Positions 26,780 to 35,089 of a stretch of 40,063 nt of DNA are shown here, piece after piece. Every line of letters begins with the position of its first letter. The first letter of the stretch is position 1. The position numbers were made by a program, and so were the translations under genes. Location: the NCBI GenBank assembly GCA_015063845.1, contig SVTJ01000005.1:83454-123516 (forward strand), read 5' to 3'. The notes beneath the pieces are model-generated. The model made no database searches. It was not told the origin of the DNA and was given only the letters and a program-made list of their open reading frames with translations. The DNA is from Oscillospiraceae bacterium. GTDB lineage: Bacteria; Bacillota; Clostridia; Oscillospirales; CAG-272.

Positions 26780-26793
26780 AACGAAGTATTCCG

Positions 26794-26819
26794 AGAGTGG
26801 GCTTGCAAAAGTCCACTCT
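26794..26819 (+). promoter_or_regulatory. 5' leader hairpin of rimP
   Basis: AGAGTGGGC pairs with GTCCACTCT (one G-U pair) around an 8-base loop, 32 bases before the rimP ATG. No T run follows, so it is not an intrinsic terminator. Hairpins of this type precede rimP in many Firmicutes; homology to the described rimP leader RNA is inferred from position and shape only. Confidence 0.6.
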
Positions 26820-26850
26820 TAATTGTTAGAAAAGTGTCTTGGAGGTGCGA

Positions 26851-27318
26851 ATGGCTAAGAACACAACTATCGCGGAAAAGGTGAGAGAGCTTGCCGAGCC
26901 GCTTGCCGATGAGATCGGTATATGGGTGTGGGACGTTGAGTTTGTCAAGGAAGGCGCAAGAAGAGTTTTGCGCATAACCGTGGATTCCGAAAACGGTATT
27001 GACATAAACGATTGCGAAAAGCTGCACAGAGCTATCGATCCCGTGCTTGATGAGGCGGATCTCATAGAGGAGCAGTATTATCTCGAGGTCAGCTCCCCCG
27101 GCATCGAAAGAGAGCTTAAGAACGATATCCATATTGAGGCTTGCGAGGGCTGGGACGTTGAGGTCAAGCTTTATGCTCCGATAGACGGCTCTAAGCTTTT
27201 CCGAGGACAGCTTTTGCCGCTTGGAGAAAACGGAGAGGTTCGTATACTCGTAGGCGAGCAAACGGTAAGCTTTGAAAGAAGCGCGGTCGCTAAGATAAAC
27301 ACTTATTTTGAATTTTAA
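26851..27318 (+). CDS. rimP: Ribosome maturation factor RimP
   Basis: RimP assists assembly of the 30S subunit. The 155-residue product has the two-domain layout: WDVEFVKEGARRVLRITVDSE and GIDINDCEKLHRAIDPVLDE in the first, then the near-invariant YYLEVSSPGIERELK block. A small SH3-like C-terminal domain follows. The ATG at 26851 follows GGAGGTG at 26840-26846, which overlaps an alternative TTG at 26839. It opens the conserved rimP-nusA-ylxR-ylxQ-infB operon. Confidence 0.95.
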   Translation: MAKNTTIAEKVRELAEPLADEIGIWVWDVEFVKEGARRVLRITVDSENGIDINDCEKLHRAIDPVLDEADLIEEQYYLEVSSPGIERELKNDIHIEACEGWDVEVKLYAPIDGSKLFRGQLLPLGENGEVRILVGEQTVSFERSAVAKINTYFEF

Positions 27319-27352
27319 TTAAACATAAACATAAAAGGATGGAAGCTTAAAA

Positions 27353-28378
27353 ATGAACAAGGAATTTTTTGCAGCGCTTGACCTTCTTGAAAAGGAGAAG
27401 GGTATCCCCAAGGAGTATATGCTTGAGAAGATAGAGGCAGCTTTGCTTGCCGCTCTCAAAAAAGAATACGGAAGCAGCACTCTTATGAGAGTTGCTATCG
27501 ACCCCGTCAAGGAGGATCTTAAGGTCTATCTTCAGAAGGAGGTCGTTGAGGAAGTAGTAAATCCTCAGTGCCAGATCGCTCTTGAGGACGCAAAGGCGAT
27601 AAGCAGAAGAAATACGCTTGGAAAGATGGTCGAGACCGAGATCAAGACCAAGAATCTTCGCAGACTCAGCGCGGGTGCCGCTAAATCCGTCATTATTCAG
27701 GGTATCAGAGAGGGCGAGAGAAAGGCGATGCAGGACGCTTACGAGAGCAAGCGTGAGGAGATAATCACCGCAACGGTAAGCAAGGTATTCACCGACAACG
27801 GAAACGTTCTTCTCGATACGGGTACGGGATACGCAACGCTTATAAAGAGCGAGCAGATCCCCGGTGAGACCTTTGAGGTCGGAGACAAGATAAAGGTCTT
27901 CGTTATGGAAGTAAACAAGGAAGCGAGAGGTCCTCTTGTAACTCTTTCGAGAGCGCACGCAGGACTTGTCCGCAGAATATTCGAGCTTGAGATCCCCGAG
28001 ATAATCGATGGCGTAGTTCTCGTAAAGGGAGTTGCACGTGAGGCAGGCTCGAGAACAAAGATCTCCGTTATGTCGCGTGACGAGGACGTTGATGCGGTAG
28101 GAGCTTGTATCGGTAACCACGCAATGAGAATTGCGGGCATCGTAGAGGAGCTTCGCGGAGAGAAGATAGATATAGTCAAGTACAGTGAGATCCCCGAGGA
28201 GTACGTAGCGGAGGCGCTTGCACCTGCTGTAGTTCGCTCGGTAGAATTCACCGCTGAGAGATCCTGCAAGGTAATAGTTGACGCGGATCAGCTCTCTCTT
28301 GCTATCGGTAAGGAAGGTCAGAATGCCCGCCTTGCAGCAAGACTTACAGGCTATAAGATAGATATCAAGGCAGAGTAA
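27353..28378 (+). CDS. nusA: Transcription termination/antitermination factor NusA
   Basis: NusA binds RNA polymerase and modulates pausing, termination and rRNA antitermination. The 341 residues contain the N-terminal polymerase-binding domain (NKEFFAALDLLEKEKGIPKEY), an S1 domain near 135-200 and two KH domains from about 205 onward. The KH part includes SRAHAGLVRRIFELEIPEI, REAGSRTKISV and the final AIGKEGQNARLAARLTGYKIDI. It stops directly after KH2, so it lacks the acidic repeats of E. coli NusA, as is usual in Firmicutes. GGATGGAAG precedes the ATG, 34 bases after rimP. Confidence 0.97.
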   Translation: MNKEFFAALDLLEKEKGIPKEYMLEKIEAALLAALKKEYGSSTLMRVAIDPVKEDLKVYLQKEVVEEVVNPQCQIALEDAKAISRRNTLGKMVETEIKTKNLRRLSAGAAKSVIIQGIREGERKAMQDAYESKREEIITATVSKVFTDNGNVLLDTGTGYATLIKSEQIPGETFEVGDKIKVFVMEVNKEARGPLVTLSRAHAGLVRRIFELEIPEIIDGVVLVKGVAREAGSRTKISVMSRDEDVDAVGACIGNHAMRIAGIVEELRGEKIDIVKYSEIPEEYVAEALAPAVVRSVEFTAERSCKVIVDADQLSLAIGKEGQNARLAARLTGYKIDIKAE

Positions 28379-28398
28379 TTCTTTGCGGAGGTAGTAAG

Positions 28399-28674
28399 GT
28401 GGAACAGAAAAAGAGGAAGACACCTGAACGCCAGTGCCTTGGCTGTAATGAGCACAAGCCAAAGATAGAGCTTCTTCGCGTGGTGAGAACACCCGAGGGA
28501 GAAGTGGTGCTTGATTTCACAGGAAAGAAATCGGGAAGAGGCGCATATATCTGTCGAAACGTCAGCTGCCTCAGAAAGGCAAGAAGAACAAAGCGTATAG
28601 ACAAGAGCCTTGACGTTGTTATACCCGAGGCGGTCTACGACAGAATGGAAAGTGAGATCATTGAGAATGAGTGA
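28399..28674 (+). CDS. ylxR: YlxR family RNA-binding protein (DUF448, RnpM-type)
   Basis: The 91-residue basic protein carries RQCLGC near residue 12, RVVRTPEGEVVLDF, GKKSGRGAYIC and a trailing helix, the YlxR signature. In B. subtilis the family member has been reported to bind RNase P RNA and modulate it; the role here is inferred. The start is GTG at 28399, eight bases after GGAGG. It overlaps the following ylxQ by 8 bases. Confidence 0.93.
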   Translation: MEQKKRKTPERQCLGCNEHKPKIELLRVVRTPEGEVVLDFTGKKSGRGAYICRNVSCLRKARRTKRIDKSLDVVIPEAVYDRMESEIIENE

Positions 28675-28984
28675 TGCCGCAAAGCTGTTATCCACAATCG
28701 GATTGTGCGTTAAAGCAGGAAAGGTGACGATGGGTGTGCCTATGACCTGCGAAGCGCTGAGAAAAGAAAAGGGAAACATTCCTGTGCTCGTGCTTGAAGC
28801 GGCGGATACGTCGGATAACACTCACAAAAAGCTTACGGACAAATGCGCGTTTTATAAAACCGAATTGATAAGACTTGAGATCGGTGGAGAGCAACTTGGC
28901 GCGGCGGTCGGAAAAAGCGTATATCTCGGAGCGGTCGGGATCGCCGATAAGGGACTTGGAGCGCTCGTAAAAAAATATATTTGA
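28667..28984 (+). CDS. ylxQ: L7Ae-family RNA-binding protein YlxQ
   Basis: A 105-residue member of the L7Ae/L30e fold (KLLSTIGLCVKAGKVTMG, then VLEAADTSDNTHKKLTDKC and GAVGIADKGLGALVKKY). Relatives bind kink-turn RNA; the physiological target is not known. The ATG at 28667 overlaps the ylxR stop by 8 bases, in the -1 frame relative to ylxR. A longer reading from 28610 would lie mostly inside ylxR and is rejected. It keeps the standard position between ylxR and infB. Confidence 0.9.
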   Translation: MSDAAKLLSTIGLCVKAGKVTMGVPMTCEALRKEKGNIPVLVLEAADTSDNTHKKLTDKCAFYKTELIRLEIGGEQLGAAVGKSVYLGAVGIADKGLGALVKKYI

Positions 28985-29004
28985 CATAATAAACCTAATT
29001 CCAC

Positions 29005-29032
29005 GGAAAGGAGTTCCCGTCGGCACGGGAAC
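29005..29032 (+). promoter_or_regulatory. Shine-Dalgarno site separated from the infB ATG by a hairpin
   Basis: A strong GGAAAGGAG site ends at 29013, 31 bases before the ATG at 29045, far beyond normal spacing. The gap holds a perfect 8-bp hairpin, GTTCCCGT/ACGGGAAC with loop CGGC (29013-29032). Folding it brings the site to an effective distance of about 11-12 bases. A stop codon (TAA 29039-29041) excludes an upstream in-frame start. Only a weak GGTG lies at the usual distance. Confidence 0.7.
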
Positions 29033-29044
29033 ACGGTGTAAAAT

Positions 29045-31891
29045 ATGGCAGCTACAACAACGAATTTGTTGAAGGTAACTCAGCTTTCAAAGGATATGAA
29101 TATGAAGAGCAAGGATGTCATGGAGGTTCTCTCGGGCAAGGGTATAACGCCGAAGTCCCAGACAACTCTGGAGCCTGCTCAGTTCGAGGTGCTTTTTGAT
29201 GCACTTACAAAGGCTAATCAGATAGACAACATAGGAAATTATCTTGACGGAGTAACTTATATTCCGTCCAAGAAAAAGCCGGCTGCCGCAAAGCCTCCCA
29301 AGGAGGAGAGCGCCGCAACCGAGGTAAAGACGGAGGCAAAGCCCGAAGTAAAGGCAGAGCCCAAGACCGAGACAAAGGAGCAGCCGAAGAGCGCGAAGGT
29401 CGCAGAGGGTGCCGATGCTCCCAAGACAGAGGTCAAGAAAGAAGAAGTTAAGGAAACAAATAAGGAAGTGACGTCTGAGAAGAAGGCAGCTCCCGCACCT
29501 CGCGCAGAGCAGCCCAAGGCACAGTCCGCCGCTCCCAAGCAGGAAGTGAAGCAGGATACAAAGCCCGCTCAGCAGAGACCGTCTGCTCCCACAAGAGATG
29601 CAAAGCCTTACGGCGGCGCGCAGACGGGAGCTTCGCAGAGACCCGCATACGGTCAAAGACCCGAGCAGAGAGCATTTGCGCCTCAGGGCGGCATGGGCAA
29701 CCAGACCGATAGAAATAACGGTCGCGCTCAGTTCGGTCAGTTTGGCGGTCAGGGTGGACAGAGGCCCAACAATCAGAGAACTCAAGGTCAGAGAAACGAC
29801 CGTTCACACGGCTCGGGCGGATTTGATAAGGACGAGAGACAGCAGAGAGGTCCCGTTAATTCCTTCAAGCCTCAGCCTATCGTTCGCAGCCAGACGGCTA
29901 AGGGCGACGAGGCACCCAAGCAGAGAGGTGCAACTCGTGTCGTAGATATGAGAGCAGGCTCGGTAGACCTTTCAAAATACGATGAAAGACTCGATAACTT
30001 TGTTCCCGATTCAGTAGCTGACGTAAGAGGCGGCAACCAGAGAGTCAAGAAGCAGGTCCCCGGACGTATGCAGCAGAACTTTGGCGGTAAGGGCAAGGAC
30101 AAGGGTGCAAAGGGCAAGAAGTCCGCGCAGCCCGTTACTAAGGCTCCGACGAGCGTAACGCTTCCCGAGGAGATAATGGTCAGCGATCTCGCATCAAGAC
30201 TTAAGGTAACGTCTGCTGAGGTAGTTAAGAGACTTATGATGCTCGGAATGATGGTGACAGTAAACCAGACAGTGGATTACGACACCGCGGCAATAGTTGC
30301 CGACGAGATGGGTATTGCGGCTACCAAGGAAGTAGTCGTTACCATTGAGGAAAGACTTTTCGACGAGGAAGAGGACAGCGAGGAGAACCTTGTGGGCCGT
30401 GCTCCCGTAGTTTGTGTTATGGGACACGTTGACCACGGTAAGACCTCTATACTTGACGCTATCCGTCATACAAGCGTAACCACGGGTGAGGCAGGCGGTA
30501 TCACGCAGCACATCGGTGCTTACAGAGTAAAGGCAAACGGTCAGGATATAACCTTCCTTGATACTCCCGGACACGAGGCGTTCACGGCAATGAGAGCAAG
30601 AGGTGCTCAGGCAACGGATATCGCGATACTCGTTGTTGCTGCCGATGACGGTATCATGCCCCAGACTATCGAGGCTATAAACCACGCAAAGGCTGCAGGG
30701 ATCGATATAATCGTAGCTATAAACAAGATGGATAAGCCCACGGCTAACCCCGATGCAGTTAAGCAGGAGCTCACAAAGTACGACCTTGTTCCCGAGGAAT
30801 GGGGCGGCGACGTTATCTGCGTTCCCGTATCAGCTCTCACTGGATTCGGTATTTCCGACTTGCTTGAGAACGTGCTTCTCGTAGCTGAGGTCAAGGAGCT
30901 TAAGGCTAATCCCAAGAGACGTGCTAAGGGTATCGTTATCGAGGCTAAGCTCGATAAGGGCAGAGGACCCGTTGCAACAGTGCTCGTTCAGAACGGTACG
31001 CTCCATAGCGGTGATATAGTTATCGCGGGAACGGCTGTCGGACACGTGAGAGCAATGACCGACCATAACGGCAGAACGCTTAAGACGGCAGGTCCTTCCG
31101 TGCCCGTTGAGATCATAGGTCTTGCTGAAGTTCCTTCTTCGGGTGACGAATTCAACGTAGTTGCTGACGAGAGAATGGCAAGAGAGCTTGCCGACCAGAG
31201 ACGTGAGCAGGCAAAGGAAGAGGTGTTCAAGGCAAATGCAAGAGCAAACCTCAACGACCTCTTTGCTCAGATATCCGAGGGCGTAAAGCAGCTTAACATC
31301 ATCGTTAAGGCTGACGTTGGCGGCTCTGCGGAGGCTGTTAAGCAGTCGCTTGAGAAGATATCCAACGACGAAGTCAAGGTCTGCGTTATCCACGCGGCTG
31401 CGGGAGGTATCCGTGAGGGTGACGTAACGCTTGCCGCTGCATCTAACGCTATCGTCGTAGGCTTTAATGTCCGTCCCGATAAGGTCGCGCTTGACAGTGC
31501 TGAAAGACAAAACGTCGAGATACGCACATACCGTGTTATCTACGACTGTATCAACGAGATAACTGACGCTATGAAGGGTATGCTTGCTCCCGAATACAAG
31601 GAAGTTCTCCTTGGCCACGCGGAGGTAAGACAGACTATTCACGTTCCGGGTGTCGGAACTATCGCGGGCTCGTATATTCAGGACGGTAAGGTCACACGTT
31701 CGGCTATGATACGTGTCGTTCGTGACGGTATAGTTATCTTCGAGGATAAGATATCCTCTCTTAAGAGATTTAAGGACGACGCAAAGGAAGTTGCTCAGGG
31801 CTACGAATGCGGTATCGGTCTTGACAGATTTAACGATATCAAGGTCGGAGACGTTCTCGAAGCTTACGTTATGGAAGAGATCGCAAGATAA
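29045..31891 (+). CDS. infB: Translation initiation factor IF-2
   Basis: IF-2 is the GTPase that brings initiator tRNA to the 30S subunit and promotes subunit joining. The 948 residues start with an IF2_N module ([23 protein letters not shown]). A roughly 300-residue linker follows: first Lys/Glu/Ala-rich, then Gln/Gly/Arg/Asn-rich near 190-270. A second IF2_N module lies near 378-430. The G domain has GHVDHGKT at about 460-467, DTPGHEAF and NKMD, and domains II-IV run to the end. Its start is governed by an unusual hairpin-spaced ribosome site. It ends the operon; rbfA and truB, which usually follow, are missing. Confidence 0.97.
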   Translation: MAATTTNLLKVTQLSKDMNMKSKDVMEVLSGKGITPKSQTTLEPAQFEVLFDALTKANQIDNIGNYLDGVTYIPSKKKPAAAKPPKEESAATEVKTEAKPEVKAEPKTETKEQPKSAKVAEGADAPKTEVKKEEVKETNKEVTSEKKAAPAPRAEQPKAQSAAPKQEVKQDTKPAQQRPSAPTRDAKPYGGAQTGASQRPAYGQRPEQRAFAPQGGMGNQTDRNNGRAQFGQFGGQGGQRPNNQRTQGQRNDRSHGSGGFDKDERQQRGPVNSFKPQPIVRSQTAKGDEAPKQRGATRVVDMRAGSVDLSKYDERLDNFVPDSVADVRGGNQRVKKQVPGRMQQNFGGKGKDKGAKGKKSAQPVTKAPTSVTLPEEIMVSDLASRLKVTSAEVVKRLMMLGMMVTVNQTVDYDTAAIVADEMGIAATKEVVVTIEERLFDEEEDSEENLVGRAPVVCVMGHVDHGKTSILDAIRHTSVTTGEAGGITQHIGAYRVKANGQDITFLDTPGHEAFTAMRARGAQATDIAILVVAADDGIMPQTIEAINHAKAAGIDIIVAINKMDKPTANPDAVKQELTKYDLVPEEWGGDVICVPVSALTGFGISDLLENVLLVAEVKELKANPKRRAKGIVIEAKLDKGRGPVATVLVQNGTLHSGDIVIAGTAVGHVRAMTDHNGRTLKTAGPSVPVEIIGLAEVPSSGDEFNVVADERMARELADQRREQAKEEVFKANARANLNDLFAQISEGVKQLNIIVKADVGGSAEAVKQSLEKISNDEVKVCVIHAAAGGIREGDVTLAAASNAIVVGFNVRPDKVALDSAERQNVEIRTYRVIYDCINEITDAMKGMLAPEYKEVLLGHAEVRQTIHVPGVGTIAGSYIQDGKVTRSAMIRVVRDGIVIFEDKISSLKRFKDDAKEVAQGYECGIGLDRFNDIKVGDVLEAYVMEEIAR

Positions 31892-31908
31892 TTCAATACG
31901 CAAACAAA

Positions 31909-31948
31909 AAGGGGAAGAGCCAAATGGCTCTTCCCCTTGAATTTTTAT
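31909..31948. terminator. Bidirectional terminator between infB and the DUF4317 gene
   Basis: AAGGGGAAGAGCC pairs perfectly with GGCTCTTCCCCTT around AAAT. The + side continues GAATTTTTATG and the - side TTTTTGTTTG, so it serves both convergent genes. Confidence 0.93.
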
Positions 31949-31950
31949 GT

Positions 31951-33075
31951 TCAGATGTGAATGTTTACTCCGTTTACTTCAACGTCCGCATCGGCGCGGA
32001 TGAGTATGTACTTTACTCCGTCTATGATGCGTGTTTCTATGACACCCGCGTTGCCTGCGCTTATCTTGATCTTTGCTTCAGCAGTTTTTACGCTGATCGT
32101 TTTTGCGTCGGCGATGTTTTTCGGATTGAGACGCGCGTCCTTACCAAAGTTCTCGTCGTATTTTTCATAGAACTTCTCTACCTTTTCCTCGGATACTCCG
32201 CTGTACGTAAGCATCTCACCGATATCCTCTTTTGTGAGTACGGGAGGCTCTTCTATCTTTTCTGCCTTGTGCTCCTCGAGCATGTTGTTTATGTGGGAGT
32301 GGACAGTGCGCACCACCATCATATTGCAGTCCTCTCCCGCGGTCTCCTCGAGTATCTGCGCAAACGTCTCCTTTTGGGTGAGCGCAGGCATAGGAAGCTC
32401 AGAGCTGAAGAGTGCGTCAACGGTCGCTTCATGGCTGTCGTTCAGCTTCTTCGTGTAATAAAGCGCGCCGTAGATATTCGCGTTTCTGTCGTCGAAGGCG
32501 GGGAACATAAATCCAAGTTCGGGCGCACCAAGCACCGTGTCGGCAACGACTGTGCGGAAGCACTTGCCGGGCAGATAGTAGCTCAACGCCGCTTTTCCTT
32601 CTTTTGCGGGGCAGACACTGCAAAGGAAGTAGTTGAACACCTTTGACGACTCCAATTCGTCCTCTCCGTCGGCGGTCTTTGTGAATACGTCGTACGCGTC
32701 GTAGGCGAGAAGAATAAGATACCCTTCGTTGCTCTCGTAGGTGCTTATTATCTTTTCGTAAAGCTTGTGTACGAGCTCCTCGTCTTTAAGTTGGGTGCTT
32801 CGCAGCTCACAGAGAAGCTTGTGCTCCTCGCTCTCCATCACCTGCTGAGTAGAAAACTCAATGTCAAGCAGCTGTCTTCCGGGAGTGCCCGAAAGCGTCT
32901 TTTTGAGTATCTTGAGCATTGCGTCGGCATCGTCCTCGGGCATCATGCCGAGGCTTTGGTCAAATTCCGAGATTATTTCCTTCGCCTCATTTACAAAACA
33001 GCCGCGAATGTGGCTGATATTACATTTATTTGTTCTGAATCTGCGGCGTATCTCCGCAATTTCCTTTTCTGTCAT
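31951..33075 (-). CDS. DUF4317 family protein
   Basis: The 374-residue soluble protein begins MTEKEIAEIRRRFRTNKCNI and continues with HIRGCFVNEAKEIISEF, the pattern I associate with the clostridial DUF4317 family. It contains RSTQLKDEELVHKLYEKI and LLAYDAYDVF in the middle and a beta-rich C-terminal part ending VEVNGVNIHI. There is no signal peptide, membrane helix or recognised catalytic motif; the function is unknown. The ATG follows GGAG, and it has its own promoter and a terminator shared with infB, so it is monocistronic. Confidence 0.78.
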   Translation of the reverse strand: MTEKEIAEIRRRFRTNKCNISHIRGCFVNEAKEIISEFDQSLGMMPEDDADAMLKILKKTLSGTPGRQLLDIEFSTQQVMESEEHKLLCELRSTQLKDEELVHKLYEKIISTYESNEGYLILLAYDAYDVFTKTADGEDELESSKVFNYFLCSVCPAKEGKAALSYYLPGKCFRTVVADTVLGAPELGFMFPAFDDRNANIYGALYYTKKLNDSHEATVDALFSSELPMPALTQKETFAQILEETAGEDCNMMVVRTVHSHINNMLEEHKAEKIEEPPVLTKEDIGEMLTYSGVSEEKVEKFYEKYDENFGKDARLNPKNIADAKTISVKTAEAKIKISAGNAGVIETRIIDGVKYILIRADADVEVNGVNIHI

Positions 33076-33108
33076 TTTTATGTCTCCTTGTTATTTTTCA
33101 GCCTGAAT

Positions 33109-33138
33109 ATTATACCACATTTTCGTACCGATGTGCAA
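33109..33138 (-). promoter_or_regulatory. Promoter of the DUF4317 gene
   Basis: On the minus strand TTGCAC (33138-33133), an 18-base spacer ending TGTGG and TATAAT (33114-33109). The sequence before the -35 box, CAAAAAAGGTGTTGCA, closely matches the rimP and rpmE promoters. Confidence 0.78.
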
Positions 33139-33203
33139 CACCTTTTTTGGAATATTTTTTGGAATTTGACAAACAATAAATAAAAAACGTTGCGGAGGTT
33201 TTT

Positions 33204-33677
33204 ATGAGCGAATGCGAAAATGCGAAAAAGAGACGGGTGAGCGTCAGAAACTGTACGGAGGAATTGCTGAGCTCTCTTGAATGTGAGCTTGAAAAGCAAA
33301 CGGAAAAGACTATTGTTGCGGTAAAAAAGGTAAAGGGTGAGGAGCTGAGCGCGTATCTTACCAAAATGATAGACGGCTACGCAAAGCTGTCTTGCGAGGT
33401 CGAGGAGCAGCACGGTGCAAAGGAAAAGTGCGGAATAAAGGAAATGATATCGAGGATAAGTTCAAAGATAGACGTTGAGGTAGGTACTATGATAGACGAC
33501 AGTGACGAGCGTGTGGCTCAAATGCTTATAGAGGATATCACCGTATCGGTCACGGACATAATAAGGCTGGTGAGGGAGCTTGAAAATTCCAACTGCTCCG
33601 AAAAAGCGCTCTCTCTTGCACGAGAGACGGTAAGCTTCCAGGAGAGAAGCGCGGAGCACTTGAAGGATTATTTATAA
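33204..33677 (+). CDS. Hypothetical helical protein
   Basis: I do not recognise a family. The 157-residue protein is charged, rich in Glu and Lys, contains four cysteines and is predicted to be almost wholly alpha-helical, with probable coiled-coil stretches near residues 15-70 and 105-150. No signal peptide or membrane segment is seen. The ATG has GGAGG seven bases upstream. A TTGACA lies near 33167 but I see no good -10 partner. A strong terminator follows, and it is divergent from the DUF4317 gene. Confidence 0.65.
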   Translation: MSECENAKKRRVSVRNCTEELLSSLECELEKQTEKTIVAVKKVKGEELSAYLTKMIDGYAKLSCEVEEQHGAKEKCGIKEMISRISSKIDVEVGTMIDDSDERVAQMLIEDITVSVTDIIRLVRELENSNCSEKALSLARETVSFQERSAEHLKDYL

Positions 33678-33692
33678 GGTGCGTTTTTTTAC

Positions 33693-33726
33693 AAGACCGT
33701 GGATATATCGCTCCACGGTCTTTTTA
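33693..33726 (+). terminator. Intrinsic terminator
   Basis: AAGACCGTGGA pairs with TCCACGGTCTT around an 8-base loop and runs into TTTTT. Confidence 0.9.
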
Positions 33727-33758
33727 CAATTCCGACGTGTTGATTTTTGGATAATCTA

Positions 33759-33787
33759 TTGACAAAAAAGAGCATATATGATAGAAT
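33759..33787 (+). promoter_or_regulatory. Promoter of the AraC-type regulator gene
   Basis: TTGACA (33759-33764), a 17-base spacer and TAGAAT (33782-33787). The 5' leader of about 70 bases is AT-rich with no clear structure. Confidence 0.7.
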
Positions 33788-33863
33788 ATCCTTGTGATTA
33801 TCAAGATTTCACCGAAAATGTGTGTGTTGATATTTTATATTAAACGTATAGGAGCAAGATGTG

Positions 33864-34649
33864 ATGAAAAAGGTCGATATATCAAATTTGATTGTAACGA
33901 AAATTCACGATGTGTACAGCTATACTCTTAAGGAGGATACAGAGGGAAGCGCAACCTCGCGCAGCTCGATGCTTATACTTAAGCTTAAGGGAGCTTCGGA
34001 ATATACGGTGGGTAGCAAGACCTATACTGCCGATGAGAATACTATCGTCTATATTCCCGCAGGTGTGGAATACTCTCTTTACGTAGACAAGGCAGGAGAG
34101 TGTATAGTAGCCGAGTTTGATGCCGTGGGTGACACCGAGGGAGAGGTGTGCGAATTTATAACGGGCGGTGAGAGCGAGATAATAGCAAGTGCTAAGAGCG
34201 TTCTCCACTATTGGAAGCTCAAAGGTCCTGCGTATCACTCAAAGTGTCTGTCGGAGCTTTATTCGCTCATAACTCAGATATCGACGGTGCATTCCTATAC
34301 TTATTCGCTTGCGGGAAAATATCCGCTCATACACAAGTCGGTTAAATATATTGAAAGAAACTATCGCAGAGAGGACCTTTATACTCCCGCGCTTGCCGAG
34401 ATGTCGGGCATAGGAGAGACATACTATCGCAGCATATTCATATCGGTCTTCCAGGTTCCTCCCGCGAGATACATACAAAACTACCGCGTCGAGAAAGCAA
34501 AGCAGCTGCTTGTCAATTCGAGCGGAAGCATAGAGGAGATAGCAACAGCTGTCGGATTTGCAAATTCTTCTTATTTTTGCAAGGTGTTTAAGTCAACGAC
34601 AGGGCTGACACCTACGGAATTCGCCGCAAAAAGCCGTACGGTAGGATAA
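33864..34649 (+). CDS. AraC-family transcriptional regulator
   Basis: A 261-residue regulator. Residues 1 to about 100 form a cupin-like sensor domain (LKLKGASEYTVGSKTYTADENTIVYIPAGVEYSLYV). Residues about 158-261 are the double helix-turn-helix domain, with LAEMSGIGETYYRSIFISVF, PPARYIQNYRVEKAKQLL and IATAVGFANSSYFCKVFKSTTGLTP read in separate motifs. This layout suggests a sugar or other small-molecule ligand. The ATG at 33864 has GGAG at 33851-33854; an adjacent GTG at 33861 is possible. No sugar-use operon is adjacent, so the target is unknown. Confidence 0.9.
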   Translation: MKKVDISNLIVTKIHDVYSYTLKEDTEGSATSRSSMLILKLKGASEYTVGSKTYTADENTIVYIPAGVEYSLYVDKAGECIVAEFDAVGDTEGEVCEFITGGESEIIASAKSVLHYWKLKGPAYHSKCLSELYSLITQISTVHSYTYSLAGKYPLIHKSVKYIERNYRREDLYTPALAEMSGIGETYYRSIFISVFQVPPARYIQNYRVEKAKQLLVNSSGSIEEIATAVGFANSSYFCKVFKSTTGLTPTEFAAKSRTVG

Positions 34650-34698
34650 GATTTTTTGGAAATGAGAAAAATAAAATAAAAAAATTTCAAAAAAGGTA

Positions 34699-34727
34699 TT
34701 GCAAAACGGAGAATAGTGTGTTATAAT
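34699..34727 (+). promoter_or_regulatory. Promoter of rpmE
   Basis: TTGCAA (34699-34704), a 17-base spacer ending GTGTGT and TATAAT (34722-34727). It shares CAAAAA(A)GGTATTGCAAAA and AGTGTG-TATAATA with the rimP promoter. Confidence 0.85.
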
Positions 34728-34743
34728 AGCCTATGTTTGTGAA

Positions 34744-34763
34744 CCGATGTCAAAGAACATCGG
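34744..34763 (+). promoter_or_regulatory. 5' leader hairpin of rpmE
   Basis: CCGATGT pairs with ACATCGG around CAAAGA, 26 bases before the rpmE ATG. Ribosomal protein bL31 genes in Firmicutes often carry a leader RNA bound by the protein for autoregulation; this hairpin is a candidate on position and shape. Confidence 0.55.
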
Positions 34764-34789
34764 AATAAAAGAAACGAGGTATTAGTAAA

Positions 34790-34999
34790 ATGAAATCCGG
34801 AATTCATCCTAATTATGAAGAGTGCGTAATTCGTTGCGCTTGCGGCGAAACAGTAACCACCAAGTCCACAAATGGCGGCGAGATGAGAGTTGAAATTTGC
34901 TCCAAGTGCCACCCCTTCTTCACCGGCAAGCAGAAGTTTGTTGATGCAGGCGGACGTGTTGACAAGTTCAAGAAGAGACTTCAGAGCGTCAACAAGTAA
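34790..34999 (+). CDS. rpmE: 50S ribosomal protein bL31, zinc-binding type
   Basis: The 69-residue protein starts [19 protein letters not shown] and contains CxC at residues 16 and 18 and [13 protein letters not shown] (C37, C40). This is the four-cysteine, zinc-binding form (C+) of bL31, which bridges the 50S and 30S subunits. A GAGG site lies about 11 bases before the ATG. It has its own promoter, leader hairpin and terminator. The zinc-free paralogue used under zinc limitation is not in this window. Confidence 0.97.
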   Translation: MKSGIHPNYEECVIRCACGETVTTKSTNGGEMRVEICSKCHPFFTGKQKFVDAGGRVDKFKKRLQSVNK

Positions 35000-35018
35000 T
35001 TTGGATATTGATGACTTA

Positions 35019-35070
35019 CAAAAAGAGGACGGATCACGCGAGAGTGTGCGATTCCGTCCTCATTTTGTTT
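35019..35070 (+). terminator. Terminator between rpmE and hflX
   Basis: ACAAAA-GAGGACGGA pairs with TCCGTCCTC-TTTTGT, with an imperfect inner stem, and the T-rich TTTTGTTTTTATT follows. No separate hflX promoter is seen after it, so partial read-through probably feeds hflX. Confidence 0.82.
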
Positions 35071-35089
35071 TTATTTGGAGATTTAGTTT

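Noticed and set aside
26794-26819. rimP leader hairpin as an attenuating terminator
   Set aside because: The stem is followed by TAATTGTTAG rather than a T run.
29598-29945. Direct repeats in the Gln/Gly/Arg-rich part of infB as a CRISPR or tandem repeat array
   Set aside because: The similarity comes from low-complexity codons of the IF-2 linker, with no regular unit or spacer length.
30830-31903. 357-codon open frame antisense to infB
   Set aside because: It is opposite the conserved G-domain and C-terminal domains of IF-2 and shows no protein-family features.
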